Of a stretch of 64,000 bases of DNA, positions 25,756-35,658 are shown piece after piece. The position numbers and the translations under genes are program-made. Position 1 is the stretch's first letter; each line of letters opens with the position of its first letter. Origin of the DNA: Candidatus Sulfotelmatobacter sp. (GTDB lineage Bacteria; Acidobacteriota; Terriglobia; Terriglobales; Acidobacteriaceae); assembly GCA_030041215.1 (NCBI GenBank), contig JASHOH010000006.1:1-64000 (forward strand), read 5' to 3'. The notes below the pieces were generated by a model. That model searched no databases and was not told the DNA's origin. It was given only the letters and a program-made list of their open reading frames with translations.

Positions 25756-28700
25756 TTAGCTGATTAGCCGCACGCTTCCCCGTCCACAAATCTGCTCCAC
25801 GCGGGCGATGAAATTACGGTCTGGCAGCACATTATATCCTTCCGCTTCCATCACGACCATGAAATCGCCGACGCGCTCCACATCGAACAATACCCGAGCC
25901 TCACCTCTGCGCTCGCGGAAAAGCGTATGCAGATCATCGACAGTCGATTCGCCCGACGTTTCCAGCGGCACGTGAATGCGAATGGCGCGAGGCAGTGGGA
26001 CCTTCGCATCCTCCAGCGGCATGATCTCAGAAGCGATGAGCTTGGGATTCGCGCCCTCTTCGATTCTCACTCCCGCACGCACCAGTACCGGAACTTCAAG
26101 TTTGACCTTATCTCCTAGCCGCTTAAACGCCTCGGGAAACACAATCATATCGATGGAGCCCGACATGTCTTCGAGCGTGGCCTGGGCGTAAAACTCGCCG
26201 CGCTTCGATTTGAGCACGCGCACGTTGGCGATAATGCCTGCCGTCGCCAGTGTTTCATCTTTGCCCGTGCTCTTCGTCATGGCGCTCAGTTCGGCGATCG
26301 ACAGCGCCTGCAAATCCGCCAGCTTGTCTTTGAATTTTTCCAACGGATGGCCGCTGATGAAGAAGCCAAGAATCTCTTTTTCCGCGCTCAGGCGGGTATG
26401 TTCATCCCAATCGGGAATGTTGGGCAGCTTGTCATTATGCGCTTCGGTTTCTTCCTCCTGGAAAATGCCGAAGAGCCCATGTTGGCCGGATTCGACGTCG
26501 CGCTGGGTTTTCTGAGCGCGTTCCATCGCGCGGTCAAGCACCGTCATCAGTTGCGCGCGGCGGCCGAGAGAATCCATGGCACCGCTCTTGATTAAAGACT
26601 CCAGCACACGCTTGTTCAGCAGCCGCAGATCGACGTTCTCGCAGAATTCGTAAATCGATCGGAACCGCCCCAGCTTCTTGCGCGCTGCAATGATCGATTC
26701 GATGGCGTTTGCGCCAACATTCTTCACCGCTGCCAGCCCGAAGCGAATGGCTTCGTCATGCGGCGTGAAGTTCGCATCCGAAACGTTGATATCGGGAGCT
26801 TCCACCGCAATCCCCATCTCGCGGCATTCGTTGATGTACTTCACCACGTCATCCGTGCTCCCCGTAACCGAGGTCAGCAATGCCGCCATGAACTCCACGG
26901 GGTAGTGCGTCTTCAGATACGCGGTGTGATAGGCCAGCAGCGCATAAGCAGCCGAGTGCGATTTGTTGAAGCCGTATCCCGCGAACTGTGCCATCAAATC
27001 GAAAATCTTTTCAATCTTCTTGGGAGGGAACTTGCGCTGCGTCGCGCCTTCGACGAACCGCTCGCGCTGCTGCGCCATCTCTTCCGGCTTCTTCTTTCCC
27101 ATGGCACGGCGCAGCAAATCGGCCTCACCGAGTGAATATCCGGCGAGCCGGTTCGCGATCTGCATCACCTGCTCCTGATACACAATCACGCCCAGCGTTT
27201 CTTCGAGAATTTCTTTCAACTCGGGCAATTCGTATTCGACTTTTTTGCGGCCATGCTTTCGATCGACGAAGTCGTCGATCATGCCGCCCTGAATCGGCCC
27301 CGGCCTGTACAAGGCATTCAGTGCGGTCAAATCTTCAATCGAATTTGGCTGATACTTCCGCAGCACGTCGCGCATGCCGTGCGATTCAAACTGGAACACG
27401 CCCGACGTGAGTCCCTTATGAAAGACCCTCTGATAGGTCTCGGCATCTTCCAGGGGGATCTGTTCGAGGGTCATTGGCGTGCTGCGCGTTTGCGCAATCA
27501 GTTTCAACGTGTCAGTCAAGATTGTCAGCGTAGTGAGGCCAAGGAAATCCATCTTCAACAGGCCCATCTTCTCGATCGCGACCATGTCGAAGGCGGTAAC
27601 GATTTCGTCGTTCTTTGTTTTGTGAAGCGGAACAAGTTCGGTCAGCGGCCGCGGAGAAATCACGACACCTGCCGCGTGAACTCCGGCATTGCGTACGAGC
27701 CCTTCCAGCTTCTTGGCAGTCTGAATCAGTTCCTTGATTTGTCCATCTTTCTCGATTGCCTCCCGTAACGGTGGTGATTCTTCGATCGCTTTCTCGATGG
27801 TGATGTTGAGTTGCGCGGGAATCATCTTCGCGATGCGGTCCACGTCGCTGTAAGGAATATCCATCGCGCGCCCCACATCTTTAATGGCTGCCTTCGCCGC
27901 CATGGTGCCGAAAGTGATGATCTGCGCAACATTATCGCGGCCATATTTCCGTGTTACGTAATCGATCACTTCTACGCGGCGGTTCATGCAGAAATCGATG
28001 TCGATATCCGGCATGGAAACGCGTTCCGGATTCAGAAAGCGCTCAAACAGCAGCTCATGCTGCAATGGATCGAGGTCGGTAATGCCGAGCGCATACGAGA
28101 CCAGCGATCCGGCCGCCGATCCCCGCCCTGGCCCCACGGGAATGTAGCGCTCTTTCGCGTAGCGGATAAAGTCCCAAACGATCAAGAAATAGCCGGAAAA
28201 CTTCATCTGTTGGATGATGGTGAGTTCGCGCTCCAGGCGTTGCTCGTACTCTGTCAGCGAATGTTTCAGGTTTCCTTGTTCGGCAAGCGGCCGCAGCGCC
28301 TCTAGCCGGCGCGCAAATCCTTCGCGGGTGACGTGAACAAAATAACTATCGATCGTGTAGCCGGGCGGCACATCGAATTGCGGAAACGGCGACGCGACCT
28401 TCTCCAGCCGCACGCTGCAGCGCTCTGCGATACCGAGCGTGCGCTGCAAGACCTGCGGCGAGTCCTTGAATACGCTGTACATCTGCTCGCCGCTTTTGAG
28501 GAAAAACTGTGTGCCGTCGAACTTCATGCGCTGCGCGTCGTGAATCGACTTGCCTGTCTGAATGCAGATCATCACATCCTGCGCATGCGCATCGTCCTCG
28601 CACAGGTAGTGGCTGTCATTGGTTGCAACCAGAGGCAGGCCGAGATCTTTTTCGAGTTGAAAGAGGCTGGGATTGATGCGGGCCTCCATGGCGAGGCCCT

Positions 28701-29244
28701 GGTTTTGAATCTCCAGGAAAAAGTTGTTCTTGCCGAAGATATCGGCAAATGTTCCGGCGGCGGCTCGCGCGGCTTCGAGATTCCCTTCCATCAATCGCTC
28801 GGCGACTTCGCCCTTCAGGCATCCTGAAAGCCCGATCAGTCCCCGCGAATGCTCCGCAAGAAATTTCTTGCTCACGCGCGGTTTGTAATAGAAGCCGTGC
28901 AGCGACGCCTCTGACGTGATCTTCACCAGGTTGCGGTAGCCTTCTTCGTTTTCCGCCAGCACCAGCAGATGGTTATAGGTATCACCCTCCGGCGGCGTGC
29001 GCTCGACGTTGTGATCTTCTTTTTTGCAGATGTAAAGCTCGCACCCGACGATGGGCTTCACGCCGTGCTTGTGCGCATTTGTGACGAACTCGACGGCTCC
29101 GAAGATATTGCCGTGGTCCGTCATGGCGACTGCAGGCATGCCTAGTCTCTCCACTCGTTTGCAGAGTTTTTCGATATTGCAGGCGCCATCCAGCAAGGAA
29201 TAGTCGGTGTGCAGGTGCAGGTGGACGAATTGGGATTCCGCCAT
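25756..29244 (-). CDS. dnaE: DNA polymerase III alpha subunit
   Basis: 1162 residues, the usual length of DnaE1, the replicative polymerase. The PHP domain starts VHLHLHTDYSLLDGAC with MTDHGN. The palm carries the catalytic pair in PDIDIDFCMNRR, with GPGRGSAAGSLVSYALGITD upstream. A helix-hairpin-helix tandem lies near 830-870, an OB fold near 990-1070 (TAGIIANVRVLKSKRGEFYA), and a C-terminal tau-binding region. No deletions were seen. A DnaA-box-like 9-mer lies 68 bp upstream of the start. accA follows downstream. Confidence 0.97.
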   Translation of the reverse strand: MAESQFVHLHLHTDYSLLDGACNIEKLCKRVERLGMPAVAMTDHGNIFGAVEFVTNAHKHGVKPIVGCELYICKKEDHNVERTPPEGDTYNHLLVLAENEEGYRNLVKITSEASLHGFYYKPRVSKKFLAEHSRGLIGLSGCLKGEVAERLMEGNLEAARAAAGTFADIFGKNNFFLEIQNQGLAMEARINPSLFQLEKDLGLPLVATNDSHYLCEDDAHAQDVMICIQTGKSIHDAQRMKFDGTQFFLKSGEQMYSVFKDSPQVLQRTLGIAERCSVRLEKVASPFPQFDVPPGYTIDSYFVHVTREGFARRLEALRPLAEQGNLKHSLTEYEQRLERELTIIQQMKFSGYFLIVWDFIRYAKERYIPVGPGRGSAAGSLVSYALGITDLDPLQHELLFERFLNPERVSMPDIDIDFCMNRRVEVIDYVTRKYGRDNVAQIITFGTMAAKAAIKDVGRAMDIPYSDVDRIAKMIPAQLNITIEKAIEESPPLREAIEKDGQIKELIQTAKKLEGLVRNAGVHAAGVVISPRPLTELVPLHKTKNDEIVTAFDMVAIEKMGLLKMDFLGLTTLTILTDTLKLIAQTRSTPMTLEQIPLEDAETYQRVFHKGLTSGVFQFESHGMRDVLRKYQPNSIEDLTALNALYRPGPIQGGMIDDFVDRKHGRKKVEYELPELKEILEETLGVIVYQEQVMQIANRLAGYSLGEADLLRRAMGKKKPEEMAQQRERFVEGATQRKFPPKKIEKIFDLMAQFAGYGFNKSHSAAYALLAYHTAYLKTHYPVEFMAALLTSVTGSTDDVVKYINECREMGIAVEAPDINVSDANFTPHDEAIRFGLAAVKNVGANAIESIIAARKKLGRFRSIYEFCENVDLRLLNKRVLESLIKSGAMDSLGRRAQLMTVLDRAMERAQKTQRDVESGQHGLFGIFQEEETEAHNDKLPNIPDWDEHTRLSAEKEILGFFISGHPLEKFKDKLADLQALSIAELSAMTKSTGKDETLATAGIIANVRVLKSKRGEFYAQATLEDMSGSIDMIVFPEAFKRLGDKVKLEVPVLVRAGVRIEEGANPKLIASEIMPLEDAKVPLPRAIRIHVPLETSGESTVDDLHTLFRERRGEARVLFDVERVGDFMVVMEAEGYNVLPDRNFIARVEQICGRGSVRLIS

Positions 29245-29311
29245 AGGCTAATCTAATTTTACGGTAGTTGCCGCCATTCTAGCGGGAAAGAGCGCCCGGG
29301 CAAGAGGAGAG

Positions 29312-29320
29312 TTATCCACA
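29312..29320 (+). promoter_or_regulatory. Perfect DnaA-box 9-mer upstream of dnaE
   Basis: TTATCCACA matches the consensus DnaA box exactly and lies 68 bp upstream of the dnaE ATG. No cluster of boxes was seen in this 221-bp spacer, so it is not an origin. One exact match per ~65 kb is expected about half the time by chance, so only the location makes it notable. Confidence 0.35.
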
Positions 29321-29465
29321 ATCGGTGGAAGATCACCTCTGTACGTGTCTGCCGCCAACTGGCTGCCTTCAGGAGCTCCCGTGCGAGTTATGCGCCCGCA
29401 TTCTCTGCACTCAAGTTCAGGAATCGAGCAAAACGGAGTAACGCGGGGGCCGGGTCAAATCAATC

Positions 29466-30908
29466 TCATTTCCCCAGCACCGCAACCAGCTTCCCCACGC
29501 GCTGGTAATCAGAGGCTTCGCGCGGCCACGGTACGAGAACGTCGGGCATGATCCCATTAACCTCATTTGAGCCATCGGCCCGCAGCCGCACGCAATCCGG
29601 CATTTTCACCTCGGCCCCGGAATTCTTCAACTTTGTTGGGATGCCACCGTTCGTATAGCCGCATCCCGCGCCTCCTGTAGCTTCGCCCAAGACAGTCGCC
29701 GCGTGATTGTCCTGAAGTAGCGCCGCGAGGTATTCGGCCGAGGACCAAGTATCGCGATCCACCACCACGTACAGCGGCAGCCGATGTTTGTCTTCCGAGT
29801 ACGCATAGCGTGCCGGATGAAACAGCGTGGTCTTAGATTCCAGAGATTCGAAGCTTCCCGGTTTCGCATAATCGAGCACTCCGGAAACATACAAACGATT
29901 GCGCACCAGCATCGAACAGCTAAGTTTTCCGGTATCCCAAACGTCTACAGGTTGGCATATCTGCTCGGTCTCTTGAATGGCGGCGTCCAATGTTTTCGCC
30001 GCTGCGTGGAGAATATTCTGATCGCCGGCGCGATTTTTGATGTCTGTCTGAACAGCGTTGAGTTCCTGCTGCAAATTTTTTGTCCAGTGCGGGTGCTTAA
30101 GAAATGCCATCCACGAGGCCCGCAGCGGAACTGAACTCAGCTCCCTGGCGACCGCGTCAACCCAAGCCGAGCCGCCACCATTGTGAGTAATGTCGATAAG
30201 AAGCGCTGTCGCACCCGCCGTGCGCAAAGCGTCCGCTCGCTTCGAAAGTGAAGCCGTCAGAGCATTGGCCGTTTCGACTTCTAGTTTATTTTCACAGTCT
30301 TGGTCGCACTTTGAGTCATCTGCCAAATGCAGAGTTTTGGCCGCGGCCTCACAAACTTCGGGAAAAGCGTGTTCGGTGAATAACCCGATGCGAATTGTGC
30401 CGATGACTTTTCCGTTCGGCAGACGCAGCAAACCACCGGGAAAACTCTTCGCGTCTTCGGTATCGAGTGGCGCAAATTCGGAGTAAGTTGAAAAATCCAG
30501 TCCCGGTTTCAGTGAAGAGTTATACCCTAACCGTTGACATAGATTCGGAGCGGTGTCTCCTTCCGGCTTCGCGCTAGTATGCGGCTGCACCCATCGAATT
30601 TCCAAATGCCCGTCGCCAAAGCTGGCAAGAAACTTTTCAATCGCGCGTTGAGCGGTGCGTTCATCCTGAGCATTCCGCAGCTTTGCCTCTGTCTCTTTTC
30701 GCAGTCTGGGCAGGTCCATTCTGCGGTCTTGCACTGCAAACTCAAGGTCCGCATAATGGGCCGCCATCTCCAGCTGAAGCTGACGGAAGTCTTCCAGCCA
30801 CAGTGTCGGATCGAAGGCGGTCGTTTGACCTTTTCCTTTGCCGCCAACTGCCGTAAGGACTACGGAGACGCACACGACCAAGACGACAATTCGAATGGGT
30901 CCCTTCAT
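29466..30908 (-). CDS. Exported S41-family peptidase
   Basis: 480 residues. A signal peptide (about 1-26, IRIVVLVVCVSVVLTAVGG) is followed by a helical N-terminal domain, a region with FGDGHLEIRW, and the S41 catalytic domain: LLIDITHNGGGSAW, the nucleophile Ser in DRDTWSSAEYLAALL, and GEATGGAGCGY. No clear PDZ domain was recognised. Family members are periplasmic C-terminal-processing or tricorn-core-like proteases. It lies 36 bp downstream of the YncE-phosphoesterase gene on the same strand, likely in one operon of exported proteins. Confidence 0.85.
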   Translation of the reverse strand: MKGPIRIVVLVVCVSVVLTAVGGKGKGQTTAFDPTLWLEDFRQLQLEMAAHYADLEFAVQDRRMDLPRLRKETEAKLRNAQDERTAQRAIEKFLASFGDGHLEIRWVQPHTSAKPEGDTAPNLCQRLGYNSSLKPGLDFSTYSEFAPLDTEDAKSFPGGLLRLPNGKVIGTIRIGLFTEHAFPEVCEAAAKTLHLADDSKCDQDCENKLEVETANALTASLSKRADALRTAGATALLIDITHNGGGSAWVDAVARELSSVPLRASWMAFLKHPHWTKNLQQELNAVQTDIKNRAGDQNILHAAAKTLDAAIQETEQICQPVDVWDTGKLSCSMLVRNRLYVSGVLDYAKPGSFESLESKTTLFHPARYAYSEDKHRLPLYVVVDRDTWSSAEYLAALLQDNHAATVLGEATGGAGCGYTNGGIPTKLKNSGAEVKMPDCVRLRADGSNEVNGIMPDVLVPWPREASDYQRVGKLVAVLGK

Positions 30909-30944
30909 GTGAGTTCAATAGGCCTGTGCTTGTGCTCAGCAATC

Positions 30945-33782
30945 CTAGTTGCCTCTGGCAGGAAACAGAGCGTGTTTCGGTGCAGGCACCGGCACGTCGC
31001 CTTTTTCATCGCGCCAGAGAATTGCATTCAGCTTTGCCGCGTCCGCCGCATCGGGACGCGAAAAATCCATTTTGGCCGACTCGCTTGCGCCCTTCGCATT
31101 CCGCTTGTTGGTTTCATAAATCAGGCCGTTGTTGAGATTTCGGTAATCGGCCTCGAAAGCCGGCTGATTGCCATGACCTGAAAACATGGGTCCCATCACC
31201 GGCGCATACGCATCGTTCAAGTTCATAGGCGGAAGGCCAAGCCGCATCTCGATCGTGTGGACCATGTTTACCGTGGTGTAGAAACGGTGATCGACATAAG
31301 GTGCGGCTGCACTTCCCGGAGAGTATTTACTGATCACAAACGCGATCGAGCGGTGCGCGTCCACGTGATCACCGCCATCCTGCGCATCATCTTCGAGGAC
31401 GAAAATCGCGGTGTCATCCCAATAGGGACTGTGCGAGACGGCGTCAACGACGCGCCCCAGGGCGAGATCGTTATCGGCGACCGAGGCCGCAGGGCGCGGA
31501 TGATCGGGGCGCGTGCCTCCCGTGTGATCGTCGGGAAGATAAAGCAGCACAAATTGCGGAAGCTGAAATTGCGGATCCTTGTTCGCCTGCCGGGCCTGAG
31601 AAAACGTTTGAAACTCGTTCAGGAACTCGTCGACACGGAGCTGGTCGGGATAATCCGTGTTGAAATCGGGGAAAAGCGGATCGAAATGATCTCGCAGCGC
31701 CGCCTTGGTCGGCTTAACCAGACTGAACAACGGGACTGCCCACGGCCACGGGCTTGCGCCTGCGTGCGGATTCCCCACATTGGGAGCCAGCATTTCTCCT
31801 TTGTGAACCTCAGATCGTGGGCATGGCGCTTCGCTCGCCGAAGGAGTTGCCTGCTTTGGGCTTTCTGCTTTGCGAATTTTGTTGCACCAGGCGGCGTCAA
31901 CAAACTCACCGTAGTCGCGATAGGTGTATCCATGCCGCGCCAGATTGTCCCAGAGAAATCCTGTGGAGGGATCGTCGACGTCCGGCAGCTTGTGTTCAAG
32001 CATCACTTCATCAGCCACAGCGCCGCCGAAATCATACGTCCTTTCTTTTCCGCGATACGCAATCTGCCAGGTTTTTTCGTTGTAGTCGCTGGTGATAGCG
32101 GCGGTGGACCAGAGATGCCCGTCGCCGGAAACTTCTCCGCTGTCATAAAAATTGTCGAGCACGCCGAACTGCAGTGCGAGCTTGTGCTCGTTGGGGGTGA
32201 TATCGGCGCCATACATCGTAAGCGATGGATCGCCGTCGCCGACAGGTTTGCCTCCGGTCTTCAGATCGCCGAGCACCTGATCGTACGTGCGATTCTCCTT
32301 GATGACGTAGATCACGTGCTTGATGAGGTTGCCGCCTTGCGCGAATTGCATCTTGCCGGGATCGTTGTGCAGCAGATTGTCATGCTCGACTGTGCGCGTG
32401 AGTCCGTCGAGCCGCTCGAGAGTAGGGAGGAGTTTGAGTCGTGCGATTGATCCGTGCAGCAGCGTCGGGATGTAGGGATGCTCGTGGTGACGGACCTCCC
32501 AAGAAGTTTTGCCCGGTCCTTTGTTGGGTACTGTGCCCTCGCCTTTTGCGGTAGCAATCAGGAGATCGTTGCCTTGGACTGCAACGGCACTCGGGTACCA
32601 GTCGGTGGGGATAAAGCCGGCCGCGACCTGAGGAAAGTTGCTGCTATTCTGCTTATTCGCGGGCAAACTTGGAACATCGAAGACAGCCACTGCGTTGGCT
32701 GAAGAATCCGCCACGAACAGATACTTTCCATCGCTGGACTGTGCCAGAGCGCTGGGCGTAGTTCCGGCAAACTTCTGATTTGGCATCGTGGTGCTCAGGA
32801 ACGCGATCAGCTGACCACTCTCGGTCGAAACCACTGCGACTGAATCAGAATTCGATAAAGCCACGTAGAGCAGTTTTTCCTCGGGGCTCAAGAGCAGAGC
32901 CGTTGGGTGCGACCCGGGCGCAATCTGCTCCTCAGGCTCGTTTAGCTTGATCCAGTGCGTCACCTGGCCACTTGACAAGTCCAGTTCAGCGACTCGAGAT
33001 GCGTTCCACAGGCTGCACCAAGCGCAGCGCCCGTCATGCGTGGCCACACAGGTATAAGGAAACAACGATGGCACAAGTTCATTCGTGCTCAGGTCGAAGC
33101 GCTGCACGACCTTGCCGCTCGTGACATCTAGCAGCACTACATTGTCGGAAAGATTGTTGGCAATCAGAAGCCGGTCTTGACCGTTCTGCCCAGCAATCAG
33201 CGCCAAGCCCGCCGGATACGGAATCGCCGTCCCCGCAGGCGTCTTCTGCAAAGCACTTGCTACTTTCTTGCCGGCCGCGAGCGTTTGCGGTTCGATCGCG
33301 ATGAACCGCTCCGGCGCAACTTTGCCAGCGGCGAAGCTGTAAACAGCGACTCCATTTCCGGTATCGCCGGGCTTTTGTCCAGTTGGATCGGTGATCGAAC
33401 CCACCGACGTATAAAGATGTTTGCCATCCGAACTGAAAACCAGGCCGACGAAATAACTTTGGTGAACTTCTTCGCCGAAGCGCTTGTCGGGAAAATCGGC
33501 AAGTTGATTGGTTTTCAGGTCGAGCACACCTATCGATTGTGTTGCCCTCGCTTCCTGAGTGCCGTAACCATCATTCAAAAAGGCGGCGTAGCGCCCATCC
33601 GGGCTGAGGGTGATCGTGGCAGGAAATCCGTTGGTGCTGCTGAGGCGGCCGGGCGAGGGAACTGTGAGGCTCTTGCTGCTGGGAAGCGAAATCACCGACG
33701 GGCTCGACTTCGCTTCCTGAGCTGGCACTGCATTCTGGCCGCAGAGCAATGTGATCAGGAAAATAATGCTGCAACGCGTCAC
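30945..33782 (-). CDS. Exported YncE-like beta-propeller fused to phosphoesterase
   Basis: 945 residues. A signal peptide (about 1-21) is followed by a seven-bladed YncE/PQQ-like propeller (about 50-430) with repeated blades such as ITLSPDGRYAAFLNDG, LVFSSDGKHLYTS and ALAQSSDGKYLFVAD. The C-terminal alkaline-phosphatase-superfamily phosphoesterase (about 470-890) has KHVIYVIKENRTYDQVLGD, YDSGEVSGDGHLWSTAA, and FVLEDDAQDGGDHVDAHRS, which hold likely metal ligands. This two-domain form recurs in Acidobacteria. The substrate is unknown. It sits between the M28 and S41 peptidase genes. Confidence 0.88.
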   Translation of the reverse strand: MTRCSIIFLITLLCGQNAVPAQEAKSSPSVISLPSSKSLTVPSPGRLSSTNGFPATITLSPDGRYAAFLNDGYGTQEARATQSIGVLDLKTNQLADFPDKRFGEEVHQSYFVGLVFSSDGKHLYTSVGSITDPTGQKPGDTGNGVAVYSFAAGKVAPERFIAIEPQTLAAGKKVASALQKTPAGTAIPYPAGLALIAGQNGQDRLLIANNLSDNVVLLDVTSGKVVQRFDLSTNELVPSLFPYTCVATHDGRCAWCSLWNASRVAELDLSSGQVTHWIKLNEPEEQIAPGSHPTALLLSPEEKLLYVALSNSDSVAVVSTESGQLIAFLSTTMPNQKFAGTTPSALAQSSDGKYLFVADSSANAVAVFDVPSLPANKQNSSNFPQVAAGFIPTDWYPSAVAVQGNDLLIATAKGEGTVPNKGPGKTSWEVRHHEHPYIPTLLHGSIARLKLLPTLERLDGLTRTVEHDNLLHNDPGKMQFAQGGNLIKHVIYVIKENRTYDQVLGDLKTGGKPVGDGDPSLTMYGADITPNEHKLALQFGVLDNFYDSGEVSGDGHLWSTAAITSDYNEKTWQIAYRGKERTYDFGGAVADEVMLEHKLPDVDDPSTGFLWDNLARHGYTYRDYGEFVDAAWCNKIRKAESPKQATPSASEAPCPRSEVHKGEMLAPNVGNPHAGASPWPWAVPLFSLVKPTKAALRDHFDPLFPDFNTDYPDQLRVDEFLNEFQTFSQARQANKDPQFQLPQFVLLYLPDDHTGGTRPDHPRPAASVADNDLALGRVVDAVSHSPYWDDTAIFVLEDDAQDGGDHVDAHRSIAFVISKYSPGSAAAPYVDHRFYTTVNMVHTIEMRLGLPPMNLNDAYAPVMGPMFSGHGNQPAFEADYRNLNNGLIYETNKRNAKGASESAKMDFSRPDAADAAKLNAILWRDEKGDVPVPAPKHALFPARGN

Positions 33783-33808
33783 AAGAGCCTCCGCAGAAAT
33801 ATTCTTGG

Positions 33809-35434
33809 CTACTGCCCAGGTTTCTTCTCTGTTTCTTTTTCTTTGGGCAAGCCCTTCTCGATGGCCTTACGAGGCAGCATCTGATCGCGCATGGCGGCGT
33901 CATAAACAAAACCGGCTACGACAACGGCCATTTGCTTGAGGTCGTCGGGCTCAAGGCGGTCGTAAACGTCCATGTTGGAGTGGTGGGTACGCGATTCGTA
34001 TTCGAGCGGGTCTTGAATGAATTGGAATCCGGGGATGCCGACGGCGTCGAAAGATTGATGATCGGTGCCACCAGTGTTACGCATGGTGAGCGTAGTCATA
34101 CCGAGATCTTTGAATGGTTTCATCCATGCTTCGAAAATAGGCGCAACGGCGGCATTCTCCTGCAGGTAGACGCCGCGAATTTTTCCGCTGCCGTTGTCGA
34201 CGTTGAAATAGACAGAAACTTTGGCTTGCTCGGGCTTGACGGTCACGTCTCCGGCTTCGCGGCGCAATAACGTAGGATCATCTTTCTTGCCGGGCTCCTC
34301 TGAGTGCGGGCGCGAACCGAAATGGTGCTCAACGTAGCCCTGCGAGCCGAGCAGTCCTTCTTCTTCACCACTCCACAGCCCGATGCGAACCGTGCGGCGC
34401 ATCTTGAGATCGAGCGATTTCAGAATGCGCATGGCTTCCATCATCACGATTGTTCCCGCACCATTGTCCGTGGCGCCGGTGCCGGCGTGCCAGGAATCGA
34501 GATGCGCGCCGACCATGACCACCTCGTCTTTCTTATCGCCTCCGGGAATTTCAGCGATGGTGTCGTAGGCCATGGGATCGTCGTCGTAGAACGTGTTTTG
34601 CACGTTCAATTCGAGCGTGAGATCTTTATTCTGCGAAAGCAGCCGAGCGATGCGCGTCCAGTGCTCCAGCGCGATGGTGATCTGCGGAACGGTGGTAGTC
34701 TCACCGATTTTGTACGATCCGCCCTGCTGCACGAATACCGTGCCGCCACCTGAGGTCTGGCGGCTGTGATCGATGACGGCGAGAACTTTCTCATCCGCAA
34801 AGAACTGATTGGTATCCTTCATCAACTGCTGCCGCCTGAGAATATCGGCCATGCGGTATTGGCGCTCGGGCGCGGCCGTGTAATCGTAGATTCTTGCGAG
34901 GTCTTCCTCGGAATCGCGTTTGAACGGGGCTTCAGTGATCGGCTTGGCTTCAGTGTCCGGCCCGGCGATGACGATCATGCCTGCCAGCTTGCCCTTGTAC
35001 TTATCGAAATCTTTTTTGTCCTCGATGTCGACGCGGACGCATTTGCCGGTAACGCTGCCATTTGTTCCCGGAGTCCAAGCCTTAGCATAAGCAATCAGCG
35101 GGGCGACATCAGGCGAAATCATGCGCACGTTGATATATTGGTTCGCCCAGCCGCGGCCGAATGGTCCCCATGCTTCGAGGTGCGCGTTGTAAAGGCCCAT
35201 AGCGGCGAGTTGATCGCGCGTCCACTCGTTGGCGCGCTTCATGTTGGGCGAGCCGGTCAGGCGCTCCCCGATGTTATCCATGAGGCCGGTGGCGTAATCC
35301 ATGATCTTCGAGTTGTGAAAGCCTTCATTTCGAATACGGCTCATCACTTCAAGGTCGACTTTTTCCTGAGACCATGATGCAAGAGCTGATGACAACAAGA
35401 AAATAAAGCAGAAGAAGCGGGCGAAGTTCTTCAT
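33809..35434 (-). CDS. Exported M28-family zinc peptidase
   Basis: 541 residues: a signal peptide (about 1-20), an N-terminal cap, a PA-like insertion (about 110-230), and the M28 catalytic domain. The two-zinc site is visible: MVGAHLDSWHAGTGATDNG (His and Asp), WSGEEEGLLGSQGY (Glu pair), FNVDNGSG, and TGGTDHQSFDAVGIP (terminal His). It probably cleaves N-terminal residues or dipeptides in the periplasm. It leads the three-gene set of exported hydrolases; the next gene starts 26 bp downstream. Confidence 0.92.
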   Translation of the reverse strand: MKNFARFFCFIFLLSSALASWSQEKVDLEVMSRIRNEGFHNSKIMDYATGLMDNIGERLTGSPNMKRANEWTRDQLAAMGLYNAHLEAWGPFGRGWANQYINVRMISPDVAPLIAYAKAWTPGTNGSVTGKCVRVDIEDKKDFDKYKGKLAGMIVIAGPDTEAKPITEAPFKRDSEEDLARIYDYTAAPERQYRMADILRRQQLMKDTNQFFADEKVLAVIDHSRQTSGGGTVFVQQGGSYKIGETTTVPQITIALEHWTRIARLLSQNKDLTLELNVQNTFYDDDPMAYDTIAEIPGGDKKDEVVMVGAHLDSWHAGTGATDNGAGTIVMMEAMRILKSLDLKMRRTVRIGLWSGEEEGLLGSQGYVEHHFGSRPHSEEPGKKDDPTLLRREAGDVTVKPEQAKVSVYFNVDNGSGKIRGVYLQENAAVAPIFEAWMKPFKDLGMTTLTMRNTGGTDHQSFDAVGIPGFQFIQDPLEYESRTHHSNMDVYDRLEPDDLKQMAVVVAGFVYDAAMRDQMLPRKAIEKGLPKEKETEKKPGQ

Positions 35435-35549
35435 GTGCGGTCCCCCGGGAGAAGATGAAAAGCGTGATTATACAGCGGAGTCGCGATGAAGGCGTTCGCG
35501 TAGAGGATCAGGCAGTGGTGCAGTTTGGTAAGGATGCGAGCCAACCGCG

Positions 35550-35633
35550 CGATTGTTGCGGCGCAAAAAGCACGCCGCGTCGGGCGGCTCGCCCAGATCC
35601 CTCGCTGCGCAAAAGAAGCTTGCTCGGGATGAC
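35550..35633 (-). repeat. Partial element with GTCATCCCGA end
   Basis: Read on the minus strand it begins GTCATCCCGAGCAAGC (from 35633) and continues through GCGAGGGATCTGGGCGAGC and a CGCCGCGTCGGGCGG-like palindrome. Only this one end matches the korAB-flanking elements; the far end is unclear. It lies in the 224-bp spacer between the motB stop and the M28 gene start. Confidence 0.6.
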
Positions 35634-35658
35634 AAGCAAGCCTCACCACTACCAAGGG

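Noticed and set aside
31257..32450. 397-residue plus-strand frame opposite the YncE-phosphoesterase gene
   Set aside because: High-GC antisense shadow: composition is rich in Arg/Val/Ile and no domain is seen, while the other strand is an obvious gene.
35431..35655. 74-residue minus-strand frame containing CHPEQASFAQRGIWASR
   Set aside because: It is the translated face of the dispersed GTCATCCCGA repeat, a well-known source of false proteins.
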